The notes: a model not told the origin generated them from the sequence alone. Positions 44,044-52,585 are shown, numbered from the stretch's first letter. The stretch: 64,000 nt of DNA from Novosphingobium malaysiense (GCF_000802225.1 NZ_JTDI01000006.1:281429-345428), one strand, 5' to 3'. A program made the numbers and translations.

Positions 44044-45012
44044 TCAGGCCGCATTGCGTCGCACCTGCCACTCGATCCACTCATAGGTCTTCTCAAGCCC
44101 TGAACGCAGCGTCTGCGAAGGCGCCCAACCGAGTTTCTCCTTTATAAGCGTGTTTTCCGAGTTGCGACCACGCACACCCGTGGGGCCAGGAATGTGGTTC
44201 TTCTCAATTTTCTTGCCCGATATGTCGGCCACAATGTCAACCAGTTGGTTAATCGTGACCATCTCCTCAGAGCCTATGTTTACTGGCACCTCGCAATCCG
44301 AGCGGATTAGACGCAGCGTGCCTTCAACACACTCGTCGACATAGAGGAATGACCGCGTCTGCAAACCGTCCCCCCAAATCTCAATGGCGTCTCCTGACTT
44401 CGCTCTCGCCACCTTACGACAGATCGCAGCGGGAGCCTTTTCCTTGCCGCCGTCCCACGTCCCTTCAGGTCCAAAGATGTTATGATAACGGGCTACGCGG
44501 TTCCTGAGACCATAATTGCGATTATAGGATAAAAACAGCCGTTCAGAAAATAGCTTCTCCCATCCGTATTCACTATCTGGAGCAGCGGGATAAGCCGACT
44601 CTTCCTTGCAATTCGGGTTATCCGGGTCTTCCTGATTGTAAGCAGGATACATGCAGGCGGAGGAAGAGTAGAACGTGCTCTTGATGTTGCGCTTGTGGGC
44701 AATGTCGGCGACGTTCAAATTGATAGTCGCCGAGTTGTGCATAATGTCGGCATCATGTTCGCCGGTGAAGATGTAACCAGCGCCTCCCATATCAGCAGCG
44801 AGCTGATATACTTCGTCAAAACCGCGATCAACAATAGAGCGACAGAAATCCTGTTCGCGGAGGTCGCCGATTACAAAGTCATCGGCGTGAGTTTCAGCAT
44901 GCTCATGAAACTTAAGGTCTACACCTCGCACCCAAAAGCCTTCTTTCTTCAAGCGCTTTACGAGATGGCCACCGATAAACCCACCGGCACCGAGAACGAG
45001 AGCACTTTTCAT
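44044..45012 (-). CDS. GDP-mannose 3,5-epimerase-like protein
   Basis: A 322-residue extended SDR, predicted to turn GDP-D-mannose into GDP-L-galactose and/or GDP-L-gulose. Segments QLAADMGG, SSACMYP, DSEYGWEKL, FGPEGTWDGGKEKAPAAICRK, GDGLQTRSFLYVDECVEG, EPVNIGSEEM-like VPVNIGSEEMVTINQ and HIPGPTGVRGRNSENTLIKEKLGW match plant GME over almost the whole length. With a constant offset of 25 from the Arabidopsis enzyme, Cys120, Tyr149, Lys153 and Lys192 correspond to catalytic Cys145, Tyr174, Lys178 and Lys217. This is strong evidence for true GME chemistry. It is followed (91-bp gap) by the Fcl-like gene. Confidence 0.93.
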   Translation of the reverse strand: MKSALVLGAGGFIGGHLVKRLKKEGFWVRGVDLKFHEHAETHADDFVIGDLREQDFCRSIVDRGFDEVYQLAADMGGAGYIFTGEHDADIMHNSATINLNVADIAHKRNIKSTFYSSSACMYPAYNQEDPDNPNCKEESAYPAAPDSEYGWEKLFSERLFLSYNRNYGLRNRVARYHNIFGPEGTWDGGKEKAPAAICRKVARAKSGDAIEIWGDGLQTRSFLYVDECVEGTLRLIRSDCEVPVNIGSEEMVTINQLVDIVADISGKKIEKNHIPGPTGVRGRNSENTLIKEKLGWAPSQTLRSGLEKTYEWIEWQVRRNAA

Positions 45013-45383
45013 AAATTAACATTCCTCAATTGATCACTGACCGCGGCATCTTCACTTGCGGTGCTTCCCTTGCGGCGACGGAGCTACGTAATTATGGTAT
45101 GTTGCGCAAGGCCATATCCGCAGCGAAAATGCTGCAATTGCAATTGATCCGTTATGGCAGGACAGAATGCTCAGTTCGATGGATTTCGCCAAAGCTCTCC
45201 TCCATACCCGCGGCCTGCCGACGCGTTGGCTTTGCCGCCCCGTTTGTTTGTCGGCCATTAATTCCTCCGTAAATCACCAATCTGCTCCTACTTCATGCGC
45301 CCTTTCGGCGCAGCCAGCATCATACGATGCCGGGCGTAGGGGGCGTCCTCCACATCAATTCACTGCGACGAAAAACAACTCCC
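45013..45383. promoter_or_regulatory. Divergent intergenic region upstream of GME and the GH-A gene
   Basis: About 370 bp separating the minus-strand sugar-nucleotide genes from the plus-strand hydrolase. It contains several short open frames but none with a convincing start or ribosome-binding site. It should hold promoters for both sides. No palindrome stands out. Confidence 0.35.
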
Positions 45384-46958
45384 ATGCTTAGTATTTTTTT
45401 AGCACCGACAACGATAGCCGCGATTGCACAGTGCCAAGGCATGCGCCCCGTACCTGCAATGCCAATGCCGAACCATCAATTGGAAAAAATAACGACCAAT
45501 TATACCGCATCATCGACTGGAAGTTGTAACCATTCTAGAGACGTCCCTACTTGCGAACGGACCGTGCAGTTTGGAGCGGTCCCTCGGATATGTCACTTGG
45601 CTCCGTCGGCCTCCCATAACTGGCCCGAAAATGATGGAATTTCTATCATAAGGAGAAACGGGAGGCCCCATTACCATTCTGCGCAGCTCGGCATGACTAT
45701 ATCTGAAATGCCTACAGCGCTCGGATCATCGCCCAGCAATGAGAACCGGGCGGGGCTCGCAAATCGCAACAGCTTTGGCGTTGTTGGTTCCGGTCACCGC
45801 ATCTCAGCACGCTTTTCCGGGCTGACCATCAACAATATCGACACGTTGACAGCTTGGCCCGAACTAAATCCGGCGGTGATCCGTTTGTGGGACACCCGTA
45901 CACGCTGGATGAACATCGAACCAAGACAGGGAAGGTGGAACTTTGAACGCGTAGATACTTACACGAAACTCGCGCTGGATCATGGTGCGGACGTGATAAT
46001 GACGCTGGGTCAGCCCCCAGCTTGGGCCGCAGGACAATCGCGTGCGCGATGCGCCTACGGTGTCGGCTGCACCCCTCCGAGCAATCTGGATTTTTGGCGA
46101 AACTACGTTCGAACGCTCGTTGAACACAGTCACGACTCAATACGATATTGGGAAATCTGGAACGAACCGGCGCAACGCGAGTTCTGGTCTGGTTCACCAG
46201 AAAAGATGGCTGCGCTAACGAATGCCGCATGCGAAGAAATCCGCTCTATAGACCCTAACGTTTCGATTATATCTCCCTCAATAACACTCGGCGGCATCGA
46301 CTTCTTTCGCCATTATTTTCAAAGCGTAGACAAGTCGTGCATTGATATCGTATCAATTCACTATTATATCAATAACAATAATAATAAAGATGGCTTCGAC
46401 AAGCCTAGCATTAGGTTTCTGAAGCGTGTGAAGGAGCTAATGCGGAAAGTGGGACTTTCTGACCGCCCCATTTGGAACACTGAATTCGGTGTTGCTTGTT
46501 CCGCGGGTAAGAACGGCTGCATGTCGCCCAGCACTGAGCAAATAGAGGCAGGCCGCCTAAGCCTCTTTCGCTACCTCTTTATTATGGCCGCCGAGAATGT
46601 GCAGAGCGCCTCGTATTACTTCTGGGAACGGCGCCCCCCAGCAACTCCCTTTGCTATGACGCGTGATCACAGGCTCCGCTTATCAAAAAACGCTGCGATC
46701 TACAAAAAAATTATGAACATGCTTCAAGAGGCTGTCATAACCCAAGCCTATGAAAAGAACGGCGTCTATGTGGTGTGCATTCAAAAAAGGACAAAGCGTT
46801 ACGCAGCCATTTGGTCTGGCAGCAGCAACGCCTCCCTCTCTATCCCCGAAAAATGGAACTATCACTCTTACATCAATTTACTCGATGGAAATTCCTTAAT
46901 TCCTTCACACTCCTCGCTAGAGATACCTGGAAATTCCCTCGTTATTGCTCAGAACTGA
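45384..46958 (+). CDS. Clan GH-A glycoside hydrolase (GH39-like)
   Basis: A 524-residue protein. The first ~20 residues from ATG 45384 (MLSIFLAPTTIAAIAQCQGM) look like an export signal, followed by ~120 residues of Ser/Asn-rich sequence. The (beta/alpha)8 domain has IRLWDTRTRWMNIEPRQGRWNFERVDTYTKLALDHGADVIMTLGQPPAW, the acid/base motif YWEIWNEPA, and the nucleophile motif PIWNTEFGVA. A small beta domain closes the protein. Because it lies next to a polysaccharide locus it could trim the product or act as a lyase-like hydrolase. The sugar bond cut is unknown. Confidence 0.82.
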   Translation: MLSIFLAPTTIAAIAQCQGMRPVPAMPMPNHQLEKITTNYTASSTGSCNHSRDVPTCERTVQFGAVPRICHLAPSASHNWPENDGISIIRRNGRPHYHSAQLGMTISEMPTALGSSPSNENRAGLANRNSFGVVGSGHRISARFSGLTINNIDTLTAWPELNPAVIRLWDTRTRWMNIEPRQGRWNFERVDTYTKLALDHGADVIMTLGQPPAWAAGQSRARCAYGVGCTPPSNLDFWRNYVRTLVEHSHDSIRYWEIWNEPAQREFWSGSPEKMAALTNAACEEIRSIDPNVSIISPSITLGGIDFFRHYFQSVDKSCIDIVSIHYYINNNNNKDGFDKPSIRFLKRVKELMRKVGLSDRPIWNTEFGVACSAGKNGCMSPSTEQIEAGRLSLFRYLFIMAAENVQSASYYFWERRPPATPFAMTRDHRLRLSKNAAIYKKIMNMLQEAVITQAYEKNGVYVVCIQKRTKRYAAIWSGSSNASLSIPEKWNYHSYINLLDGNSLIPSHSSLEIPGNSLVIAQN

Positions 46959-47014
46959 GAAACTTCGATTAAAACACAGGGATATATACGGTTCACTTCT
47001 GTTATGGGACATTT

Positions 47015-47314
47015 TTAGGCTGTGAACTCATAAATTCGGGTGATCGCACGTTGTGGAAGTAGTTCTGAGGCGGTAACTATGCTGTCACCACGGCTAGCCG
47101 TCGTCGGTTCGATTGGGTCGATCAAGTCTCGCAGATGACCGGAGACGTGATGTATCGCTTCGTTCGTCTCCTGCATCCCTCCAAGGGCGTCTGTGCGATC
47201 ATAAAAGTAGCGCGCCCGGATCGTTAGCTCGTGGATGGCCTCGGCTAGCATCACCAGAAGCGTTGGTCGATCGGCGGTCATCAGTCGTTGCTGGAGATTA
47301 TTCATGTCATCCAT
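47015..47314 (-). CDS. Hypothetical protein
   Basis: A 99-residue helical protein (NLQQRLMTADRPTLLVMLAEAIHELTIRARYFYDRTDALGGMQETNEAIHHVSGHLRDLID). It resembles short accessory-region proteins often seen near transposons in sphingomonads, but no family with a function is recognised. It lies between the hydrolase and the IS nest, so it may be carried with mobile DNA. The start may be at 47314 or the Met three codons further in. Confidence 0.55.
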   Translation of the reverse strand: MDDMNNLQQRLMTADRPTLLVMLAEAIHELTIRARYFYDRTDALGGMQETNEAIHHVSGHLRDLIDPIEPTTASRGDSIVTASELLPQRAITRIYEFTA

Positions 47315-47360
47315 CCTGTTCCATCTTCCTTACCGGTTCAAAGTCTGATTCAGGCTTTCG

Positions 47361-47597
47361 ATGAGCCGTTATGACCTGACTGACTTCGAGTGGCGCGTGA
47401 TCGAGCCGCTGTTGCCAGACAAACCCCGAGGTATACCGCGCGTGGATGACCGACGCGTGTTGAACGGCATCTTCTGGGTGTTGCGTTCTGGTGCACCGTG
47501 GCGCGACTTGCCCGAGCGCTATGGCCCGCGCACCACCTGCTACAACCGCTTCGTGCGATGGCGGAAAGCGGGCGTCTGGGATCGGACGATGGATGCG
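47361..47597 (+). pseudogene. IS5-family transposase, N-terminal part (copy A)
   Basis: About 79 codons: MSRYDLTDFEWRVIEPLLPDK, then PRVDDRRVLNGIFWVLRSGAPWRDLPERYGPRTTCYNRFVRWRKAGVWDR, the DUF4096 N-terminal domain of IS5 transposases. The frame breaks at MDA/CSATN where the IS21 end (TGTAGCGCG) begins at 47598. The matching C-terminal half lies 2.5 kb downstream. Confidence 0.88.
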
Positions 47598-47679
47598 TGT
47601 AGCGCGACAAACAGGATGAGGATTGCGCGTCAATCAGGATGAGAATGTGATTGTCGCGGCGCGTCATTCAGTGCCGATT

Positions 47680-48537
47680 TTAATTGTCGCTGGCAAGTAC
47701 CTCGTTCTCATCCTGATTGTCGCGGATGATCTCGAGGACTTTCGGAGTGGTGTAGGCGGCAGGACGTCCAGCCCCGGTGCGGCGAGCCTGAGCCGTGCGC
47801 CGGCGATAACTTTCGACGTTCATCTCGAAGATCGTGGCGTGATGCACGAGCCTGTCGACCGCAGCGAGTGTCATTGCCGGGTCTGGGAAGACGCGGTTCC
47901 ATTCGCCGAAGGGCTGGTTGGCGGTGATGAGCAGGGATCTGCGCTCGTATCGGGCACTGATCAGTTCGAAGAGGACGGAGGTCTCCGCCTGGTCGCGTGA
48001 GACGTAGGCGAAGTCGTCGAGAATGAGCAGATGATACTTGTCGAGCTTGGCGATGGCGGATTCCAGCGTCAGTTCGCGGCGAGCGACCTGCAGACGCTGG
48101 ACGAGGTCGGAGGTGCGGGTGAACAGCGTTCGCCAGCCATTTTCCACCAATGCCAGGCCGATCGCCGCCGCCAGATGGCTTTTACCGCCGCCTGGCGGGC
48201 CGAACAGGATGAGGTTGGAACCCTGGTCGAGCCAGCCATCGCCGGCGCACAGGGCCATGACCTGGGCCTTGGAGATCATCGGCACAGCCTCGAAGGCGAA
48301 GCAGTCCAGCGTCTTACCCGCCGGCAGGTGGGCTTCGGCAAGATGACGCCCGATCCGGCGGCGATCGCGTTCGGCGAGTTCGTGTTCGGCGAGAGCTGCA
48401 AGGAAGCGGCTCGCGGGCCATCCTTCCTTGTCCGCCTGGGCCGCAAAATCCCCCCAGATATGTTTGATGGTTGGCAGGCGCAGTTCACCCAGCATCAGGC
48501 CCAGGCGCTGTGCGTCGATCATGGGAGCCGTGCTCAT
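47680..48537 (-). CDS. istB: IstB AAA+ helper ATPase (IS21 family)
   Basis: A 285-residue ATPase that chooses and shapes the target for IstA. The Walker A motif is GPPGGGKSHL at about 112-121, Walker B is LLILDDFAYV, and sensor-like SLLITANQPFGEW and the Arg-rich C-terminus (VESYRRRTAQARR) are standard. Its ATG at 48537 overlaps the istA stop by 4 bp (ATGA), as is normal for IS21. The frame is intact. Confidence 0.96.
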   Translation of the reverse strand: MSTAPMIDAQRLGLMLGELRLPTIKHIWGDFAAQADKEGWPASRFLAALAEHELAERDRRRIGRHLAEAHLPAGKTLDCFAFEAVPMISKAQVMALCAGDGWLDQGSNLILFGPPGGGKSHLAAAIGLALVENGWRTLFTRTSDLVQRLQVARRELTLESAIAKLDKYHLLILDDFAYVSRDQAETSVLFELISARYERRSLLITANQPFGEWNRVFPDPAMTLAAVDRLVHHATIFEMNVESYRRRTAQARRTGAGRPAAYTTPKVLEIIRDNQDENEVLASDN

Positions 48538-50039
48538 GCCGCTTCTCCCTGTTCGATCAACCCGTCGTAGATCGAGAGCGAGACCATCTCGACCACGACT
48601 TCGGGCAAAGTGGCGGGGTCGGGGCTGAAGCGGGCCCGTAGTGCCGACAGGCATGGGACCCTGCGGATCGCCAGGTCCTCCTCCAGGATATGGGCGAGTT
48701 CCGCCTCGCAGGCGCGCTCGTGGGCCATGGCCAGAAGCTCGACCATGATCCGGCAGGCCTCTTTCTCGCCCACAGCTTCCAGCAAGTGCTCGAACATGAG
48801 ACGGTAAGGCGCGCGGGGGAACAGACTGTCACGATAGACCAATCCCCGCAGCGCCATCGGCTTGCGGCGCAGGGAATGAATGACATGGCGATAATCGACG
48901 ACGTGGCCGTGCTTACCGTTCACACCGGCGCGGCCGCGCTGCAGGGTCATGAGCCTTGTGCCGCCGATGAAGACATCGAGACGGTCGTCGTAAAGGCGTA
49001 CCCGCAGGCGATGCCCAATCAGGCGCGAGGGGACCGTGTAGAACACCTTGCGCAGGGTGAAGCCGCCCGAGGACGTCACCGTCACGAGGACTTCCTCGTA
49101 ATCGGTAGTCCGCATGTTTGGGAGGGGTTGTAGCGCCTTGCGTTCGGCATCGATGCCGGGACCGTGGCGCCGGTTCCTTGCGGTCACGACTTCGTCGATG
49201 AAGCGGCGATAATCGGCAAGGTCGGTGAAGTCCGTGGTTCCGCGCAGCAACAGCGCGTCCTTCACTGCAGCCTTGATATGGCCGTGGGCGCTCTCGATCG
49301 CACCGTTCTCGTGGGCAATGCCTGTGTTGTTGCGCGTCGGCTCCATTCCATAATGGGCGCATAGGGCGTCATAGCGCCTGGTCAGATCGGCCTTCGCATC
49401 GGCGTCCAGATTGCGGAAGGCGGCCGACAGGCTGTCGGTGCGGTGGAGCCTGGGCGCTCCGCCGGCAGACCAGAGCGCATTCTGCAGCCCTTCGGCCAGG
49501 GCAACGAAACTCTCGCCGCCCAGAATGACATGCCCATGTTCGAAGCCCCCGCAAGGCAGGCGGAAGTGATAGAGCAAGTGATCTAGCGGCGCCCCGGCGA
49601 CGGTAACCTCCAGATCGTTCATGCACGTAAAATCGGACATGCCGAGCCGGCCCGGCTCATGAACCTGCCTGAAGATGACTTCCCGATCCTGACCGTTCAG
49701 AGCGCGCCAGTCACGAATACGCCTCTCCAGGGTTCGTCGAGAGCCGAACTCGGTATCCGGGTACCGGCGGCGCAGTTCCTCGAAGATCGCGACAGGACGA
49801 AGACCGGGAGCGGCCTCCAGCATCGGCACGACGACTTCTTCGAAAATGCCCGATAGCGGATCAGGGCGCCGCCGGCCGCGCGGGGCCTGCCGCTGGGAAG
49901 GCAGGCGCGCATCCTGCAACACCCGATAGCCGGTCGCCGGGCTGAAACCGGCCTTGGCCGCCGCCAGGGCGACAGGATCGTTACGTCTGTGGGTCATGAA
50001 AAGTCTCACCTGATGATCGTTGATGTGTCGGCCCGCCAC
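48534..50039 (-). CDS. istA: IstA transposase (IS21 family)
   Basis: A 501-residue DDE transposase. The GTG start at 50039 follows an AGGAGG site eight bases upstream and gives VAGRHINDHQVRLFMTHRRND, matching the usual MRHVNDHQ-type beginning of this IS21 subgroup. The retroviral integrase core has SDFTCMNDLEVTV, EHGHVILGGESFVALAEGLQNALW and HENGAIESAHGHIKAAV (the third acidic residue). SSGGFTLRKVFYTVPSRLIGHRLRVRLYDDRLDVFIGG is the Mu-type C-terminal domain. It appears intact. Confidence 0.95.
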   Translation of the reverse strand: MAGRHINDHQVRLFMTHRRNDPVALAAAKAGFSPATGYRVLQDARLPSQRQAPRGRRRPDPLSGIFEEVVVPMLEAAPGLRPVAIFEELRRRYPDTEFGSRRTLERRIRDWRALNGQDREVIFRQVHEPGRLGMSDFTCMNDLEVTVAGAPLDHLLYHFRLPCGGFEHGHVILGGESFVALAEGLQNALWSAGGAPRLHRTDSLSAAFRNLDADAKADLTRRYDALCAHYGMEPTRNNTGIAHENGAIESAHGHIKAAVKDALLLRGTTDFTDLADYRRFIDEVVTARNRRHGPGIDAERKALQPLPNMRTTDYEEVLVTVTSSGGFTLRKVFYTVPSRLIGHRLRVRLYDDRLDVFIGGTRLMTLQRGRAGVNGKHGHVVDYRHVIHSLRRKPMALRGLVYRDSLFPRAPYRLMFEHLLEAVGEKEACRIMVELLAMAHERACEAELAHILEEDLAIRRVPCLSALRARFSPDPATLPEVVVEMVSLSIYDGLIEQGEAA

Positions 50040-50117
50040 ACGCCAGGTCCTCCTCCCCGGGAAAACCCAATGCATAGCGGCCACCACGACCATCACAGGC
50101 ACCCTTCGAACGGCGCC

Positions 50118-50638
50118 TCCATGACGGCGACATCCAGATGATCGACAGTACTTCCGTTCGCGCCCACCAACAGGCCGCGACTGCAAAAAGGGGGATCGAG
50201 ATCATTGTCTCGGTCGTTCCCGAGGCGGGCTCACGACCAAAATCCACGCGGTGTGTCGACGGGCAAGGCCTCCCGATCCGATTGAGCCTGACCGCTGGGC
50301 AAAGCCATGACGGCCAAGCTGCTGATGACCTGCTCGACCACGTAGGTGCCGGAACGATCGTGCTAGCGGACAAGGCATATGACGCCGATCGCATCCGTTC
50401 GTCGCTCCGCGCAAAGGGAGCGTTCGCGAATATACCACCCAAGGCCAACCGGCGGTCGAAACCCTACTTCAGCACTTGGCTCTACCGCGAGCGGAACCTG
50501 ATCGAACGCTTCTTCTCCAAGCTGAAGCACTTCCGGCGGGTTGCCACCCGGTACGACAAGTTGGCCGAAAACTTCCTGGCCATGGTACAGCTCGCCTCGA
50601 TGCGACTGTGGTTGCGCATTTATGAGTCTACGGCCTAG
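50118..50638 (+). pseudogene. IS5-family transposase, C-terminal part (copy A)
   Basis: The reading resumes with HDGDIQMIDSTSVRAHQQAA, then VSVVPEAGSRPKSTRCVDGQGLPIRLSLTAGQSHDGQAADDLL and continues to NLIERFFSKLKHFRRVATRYDKLAENFLAMVQLAS, the DDE domain of IS5 transposases (first Asp in MIDSTSV, last Glu in LIERFFSKLK). It is the continuation of the fragment at 47361-47597. Confidence 0.88.
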
Positions 50639-50651
50639 TAGCTAAGTGTGA

Positions 50652-50972
50652 TCACGCGATGACGGAAAATTCTTCATTGTTAAGCTGCCAGTTCCAGGGG
50701 AGCAACTCGTCGATCCGGTTGACGGGATGCTCCGCGATGCGCGCCAGGACATCGGCCAGCCAGGCCTGCGGGTCGACGTCGTTGAGACGGGCTGTCTGGA
50801 TCAGCGTGTAGAGCACGGCGGCACGCTGTCCGCCGCGATCAGAGCCGCAGAACAGCCATGCCTTGCGCCCAACGGGCACGCAGCGCAGCGCCCGCTCGGC
50901 CGCGTTGTTCGTGAGGCACGATCCGGCCATCTTCGAGGAAACGGGTGAAGGCGGCCCAACGGCGCAGCATGT
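50652..50972 (-). pseudogene. IS66 TnpC transposase, C-terminal remnant
   Basis: In two minus-strand frames this region reads NYMLRRWAAFTRFLEDGRIVPHEQ and, after a shift, NNAAERALRCVPVGRKAWLFCGSDRGGQRAAVLYTLIQTARLNDVDPQAWLADVLARIAEHP, the standard TnpC end. At least one frameshift separates the parts (around 50915-50930). The gene is cut at 50976 by an IS5 insertion; the next piece lies after 52277. Confidence 0.85.
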
Positions 50973-50976
50973 AGTT
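50973..50976. repeat. Target site duplication AGTT (left)
   Basis: AGTT directly before the IS5 copy B end GGACGCC; the same AGTT follows the other end at 52274-52277. Removing the element and one copy restores the AAC-TAC (Asn-Tyr) codons of TnpC. Confidence 0.85.
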
Positions 50977-52273
50977 GGACGCCTCGAAAAACCCGTGGTG
51001 TTTGAGGCTGTAGCGTGATTCACTGCCTTTGCGTCGCAGCGGAGGCGATGATGGCGGGGCAGCCGGGTTTCTTTGACCTTTCGGACCGATACGAGGCGCT
51101 GAGCGCGGCGGGTGATCCGCTTGAGCGCCTGGCGGCTGTCGTCGACTTTGAGGTTTTCCGCGGCCCGTTGGTAGCAGCACTGCGGCGTAGTGTCCGCGGC
51201 AAGGGCGGCAGGCCGCCGTTCGATCCGGTGCTGATGTTCAAGATCCTGGTTCTGCAGGCGCTCTACTCGCTCTCGGACGAGGCGACCGAGTTCCAGATCA
51301 AGGACCGGCTTTCGTTCCAGCGCTTCCTGGGGCTCGGGCTCGACGGTACAGTTCCCGACGCAACTACGGTCTGGCTGTTCCGCGAGAGGCTGGTCAAGGC
51401 GAAGGCGATCGACAGGATCTTCGCGCGCTTCGATGCCGCGCTGACCGACCGGGGCTATCTCGCCATGGGCGGCCAGATCATCGATGCGACGGTCGTGCCC
51501 GCGCCCAAGCAGAGGAACACCGAGGCCAAGAAGGCGGCGATCAAGGAGGGTCGCATCCCCGAGGCGTGGCAGGCGAAGCCCGCCAGGCTGCGCCAGAAGG
51601 ATTGCGATGCGCGCTGGAGCGTCAAATACAGCAAGGCCAAGGTGAAGGAGGGCGCCGATCCCAAGGCGTTCAAGCCGGTCGACCTCGCCATCCCGATGTT
51701 CGGCTACAAGAACCACATCGGCATCGATCGCGCTCATGGCCTCATCCGCACCTGGGACGCGAGCGCGGCCAATGCCCACGACGGCGCCCGGCTGCCCGAT
51801 GTAGTCAGCAGCAACAATACCGGTTCGGGCGTCTGGGCCGATACGGCCTACCGGTCGAAGAAGAACGAGGCGTTCCTCGAGCGTGGCATGTTCACCAGTC
51901 ACATCCACCAGAAGAAGCCACCACGCCGGCCGATGCCTGAGCGGATCGCCAGGGCCAATGCGAAACGATCTGCAGTGCGCTCGGCGGTCGAGCATGTGTT
52001 CGCCGGACAGAAGCACCGCATGGGCCTCGTCGTGCGCACCATCGGCATCGCCCGCGCTCGCATCAAGATCGGCATGGCGAACCTGGCCTATAACTTCCAG
52101 CGGCTCGCCTGGCTCGAGGGGCGTACTGCGCCTGCTTGACCCGAAAGCCGGCCTATTGCAGCCGGTTCCGGCACCAAAATCAGCCGATCAAACCCGGAAA
52201 TCACGGCGCATCGTCCACCCGCGCGCCTTCACGTCGACACCACGCAGAAATCCGACGGTTCTTCGAGGCGTCC
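50977..52273 (+). mobile_element. IS5-family element (copy B), complete, 1297 bp
   Basis: The ends are inverted repeats: GGACGCCTCGAAAAACC at 50977 and, on the other strand from 52273, GGACGCCTCGAAGAACC (16 of 17 match). The element is flanked by the 4-bp duplication AGTT and carries one transposase gene. It sits inside the IS66 tnpC remnant. This is a different IS5 subgroup from copy A. Confidence 0.92.
51051..52139 (+). CDS. IS5-family transposase (copy B)
   Basis: A 362-residue DDE transposase that appears intact. GQPGFFDLSDRYEALSAAGDPLERL opens the DUF772 N-terminal domain. The DDE domain has AMGGQIIDATVVPAPKQRN (first Asp), HIGIDRAHGLIRTW, NTGSGVWADTAYRSKKNE (second Asp) and the last acidic residue in VRSAVEHVFAGQKHRMGL. 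GGAGG at 51041-51045 precedes ATG 51048 and ATG 51051; either may be used. Confidence 0.95.
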   Translation: MAGQPGFFDLSDRYEALSAAGDPLERLAAVVDFEVFRGPLVAALRRSVRGKGGRPPFDPVLMFKILVLQALYSLSDEATEFQIKDRLSFQRFLGLGLDGTVPDATTVWLFRERLVKAKAIDRIFARFDAALTDRGYLAMGGQIIDATVVPAPKQRNTEAKKAAIKEGRIPEAWQAKPARLRQKDCDARWSVKYSKAKVKEGADPKAFKPVDLAIPMFGYKNHIGIDRAHGLIRTWDASAANAHDGARLPDVVSSNNTGSGVWADTAYRSKKNEAFLERGMFTSHIHQKKPPRRPMPERIARANAKRSAVRSAVEHVFAGQKHRMGLVVRTIGIARARIKIGMANLAYNFQRLAWLEGRTAPA

Positions 52274-52277
52274 AGTT
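52274..52277. repeat. Target site duplication AGTT (right)
   Basis: Second copy of the 4-bp AGTT duplication, immediately after the right end of IS5 copy B. Confidence 0.85.
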
Positions 52278-52585
52278 TATCGCCTTGGCCAGATCGTGGC
52301 TGCGCGAGAGCTTCGCGAGCTGGGCGGTGAGCCAGGCGCCATCAGCGGCGCGCTGAGGTCCTGCCGGACGGCGAGGCGCTCTTCGGTCGCCGTGCCGTTG
52401 CTGCCACGCTCGATCTCGAACAGGGCATCGAGGCGCTGCACGGCTTCCAGCGCTATCGGATAGATCATGCCGGTGCGCTCGCCACGGCTCTTCCTGCGTG
52501 CGACAGCCTCGACGCCGCGCGTGCGCAAAGCAGCCCGCCTCGATCACGGGCGCAGGCTGACGGCCGGGCGCGTAGAGTTCCCGGC
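52278..52585 (-). pseudogene. IS66 TnpC remnant, middle part
   Basis: Minus-strand frames read ELYAPGRQPAPVIEAGCFAHARRR, then (shifted) IALEAVQRLDALFEIERGSNGTATEERLAVRQDLSAPL, then (shifted back) LAKLSRSHDLAKAIN, all conserved TnpC segments. At least two frameshifts are present, and the N-terminal ~300 residues that should come before are absent. It is cut on its 3' side by IS5 copy B. Confidence 0.85.

Larger units (their letters stand above)
47598..50117 (-). mobile_element. IS21-family element (istA-istB)
   Basis: One end is clear at 47598 (TGTAGCGCGACAAACAGG). Repeated internal binding-type motifs follow: ATCAGGATGAGAA at 47634-47646 and the inverted TTCTCATCCTGAT at 47708-47720. The element carries overlapping istA and istB genes. 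The istA-side end (between 50040 and 50117) shows no matching inverted repeat and no target duplication, so that end is approximate and may be truncated. Confidence 0.75.
47340..50640 (+). mobile_element. IS5-family element (copy A), split by an IS21-family element
   Basis: The transposase reading frame begins at 47361 and its second half resumes about 50118-50638, with an IS21-type istA/istB element in between. Weakly similar ends are seen (AGTCTGATTCA near 47342 and, inverted, TAGACTCAT near 50620-50632), as in IS5-group ends, so the outer limits are approximate. No clear target duplication could be read. Confidence 0.7.

Noticed and set aside
47598..47730. Repeated CAGGATGAG motifs that might suggest a CRISPR-like array
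   Set aside because: The copies are few, in both orientations and unevenly spaced; they are terminal binding repeats of the IS21 element.
50652..52016. 454-codon minus-strand frame spanning IS5 copy B
   Set aside because: It joins the IS66 tnpC remnant to antisense of the IS5 transposase by chance; the boundary coincides with the IS5 terminal repeat, so it is not one gene.
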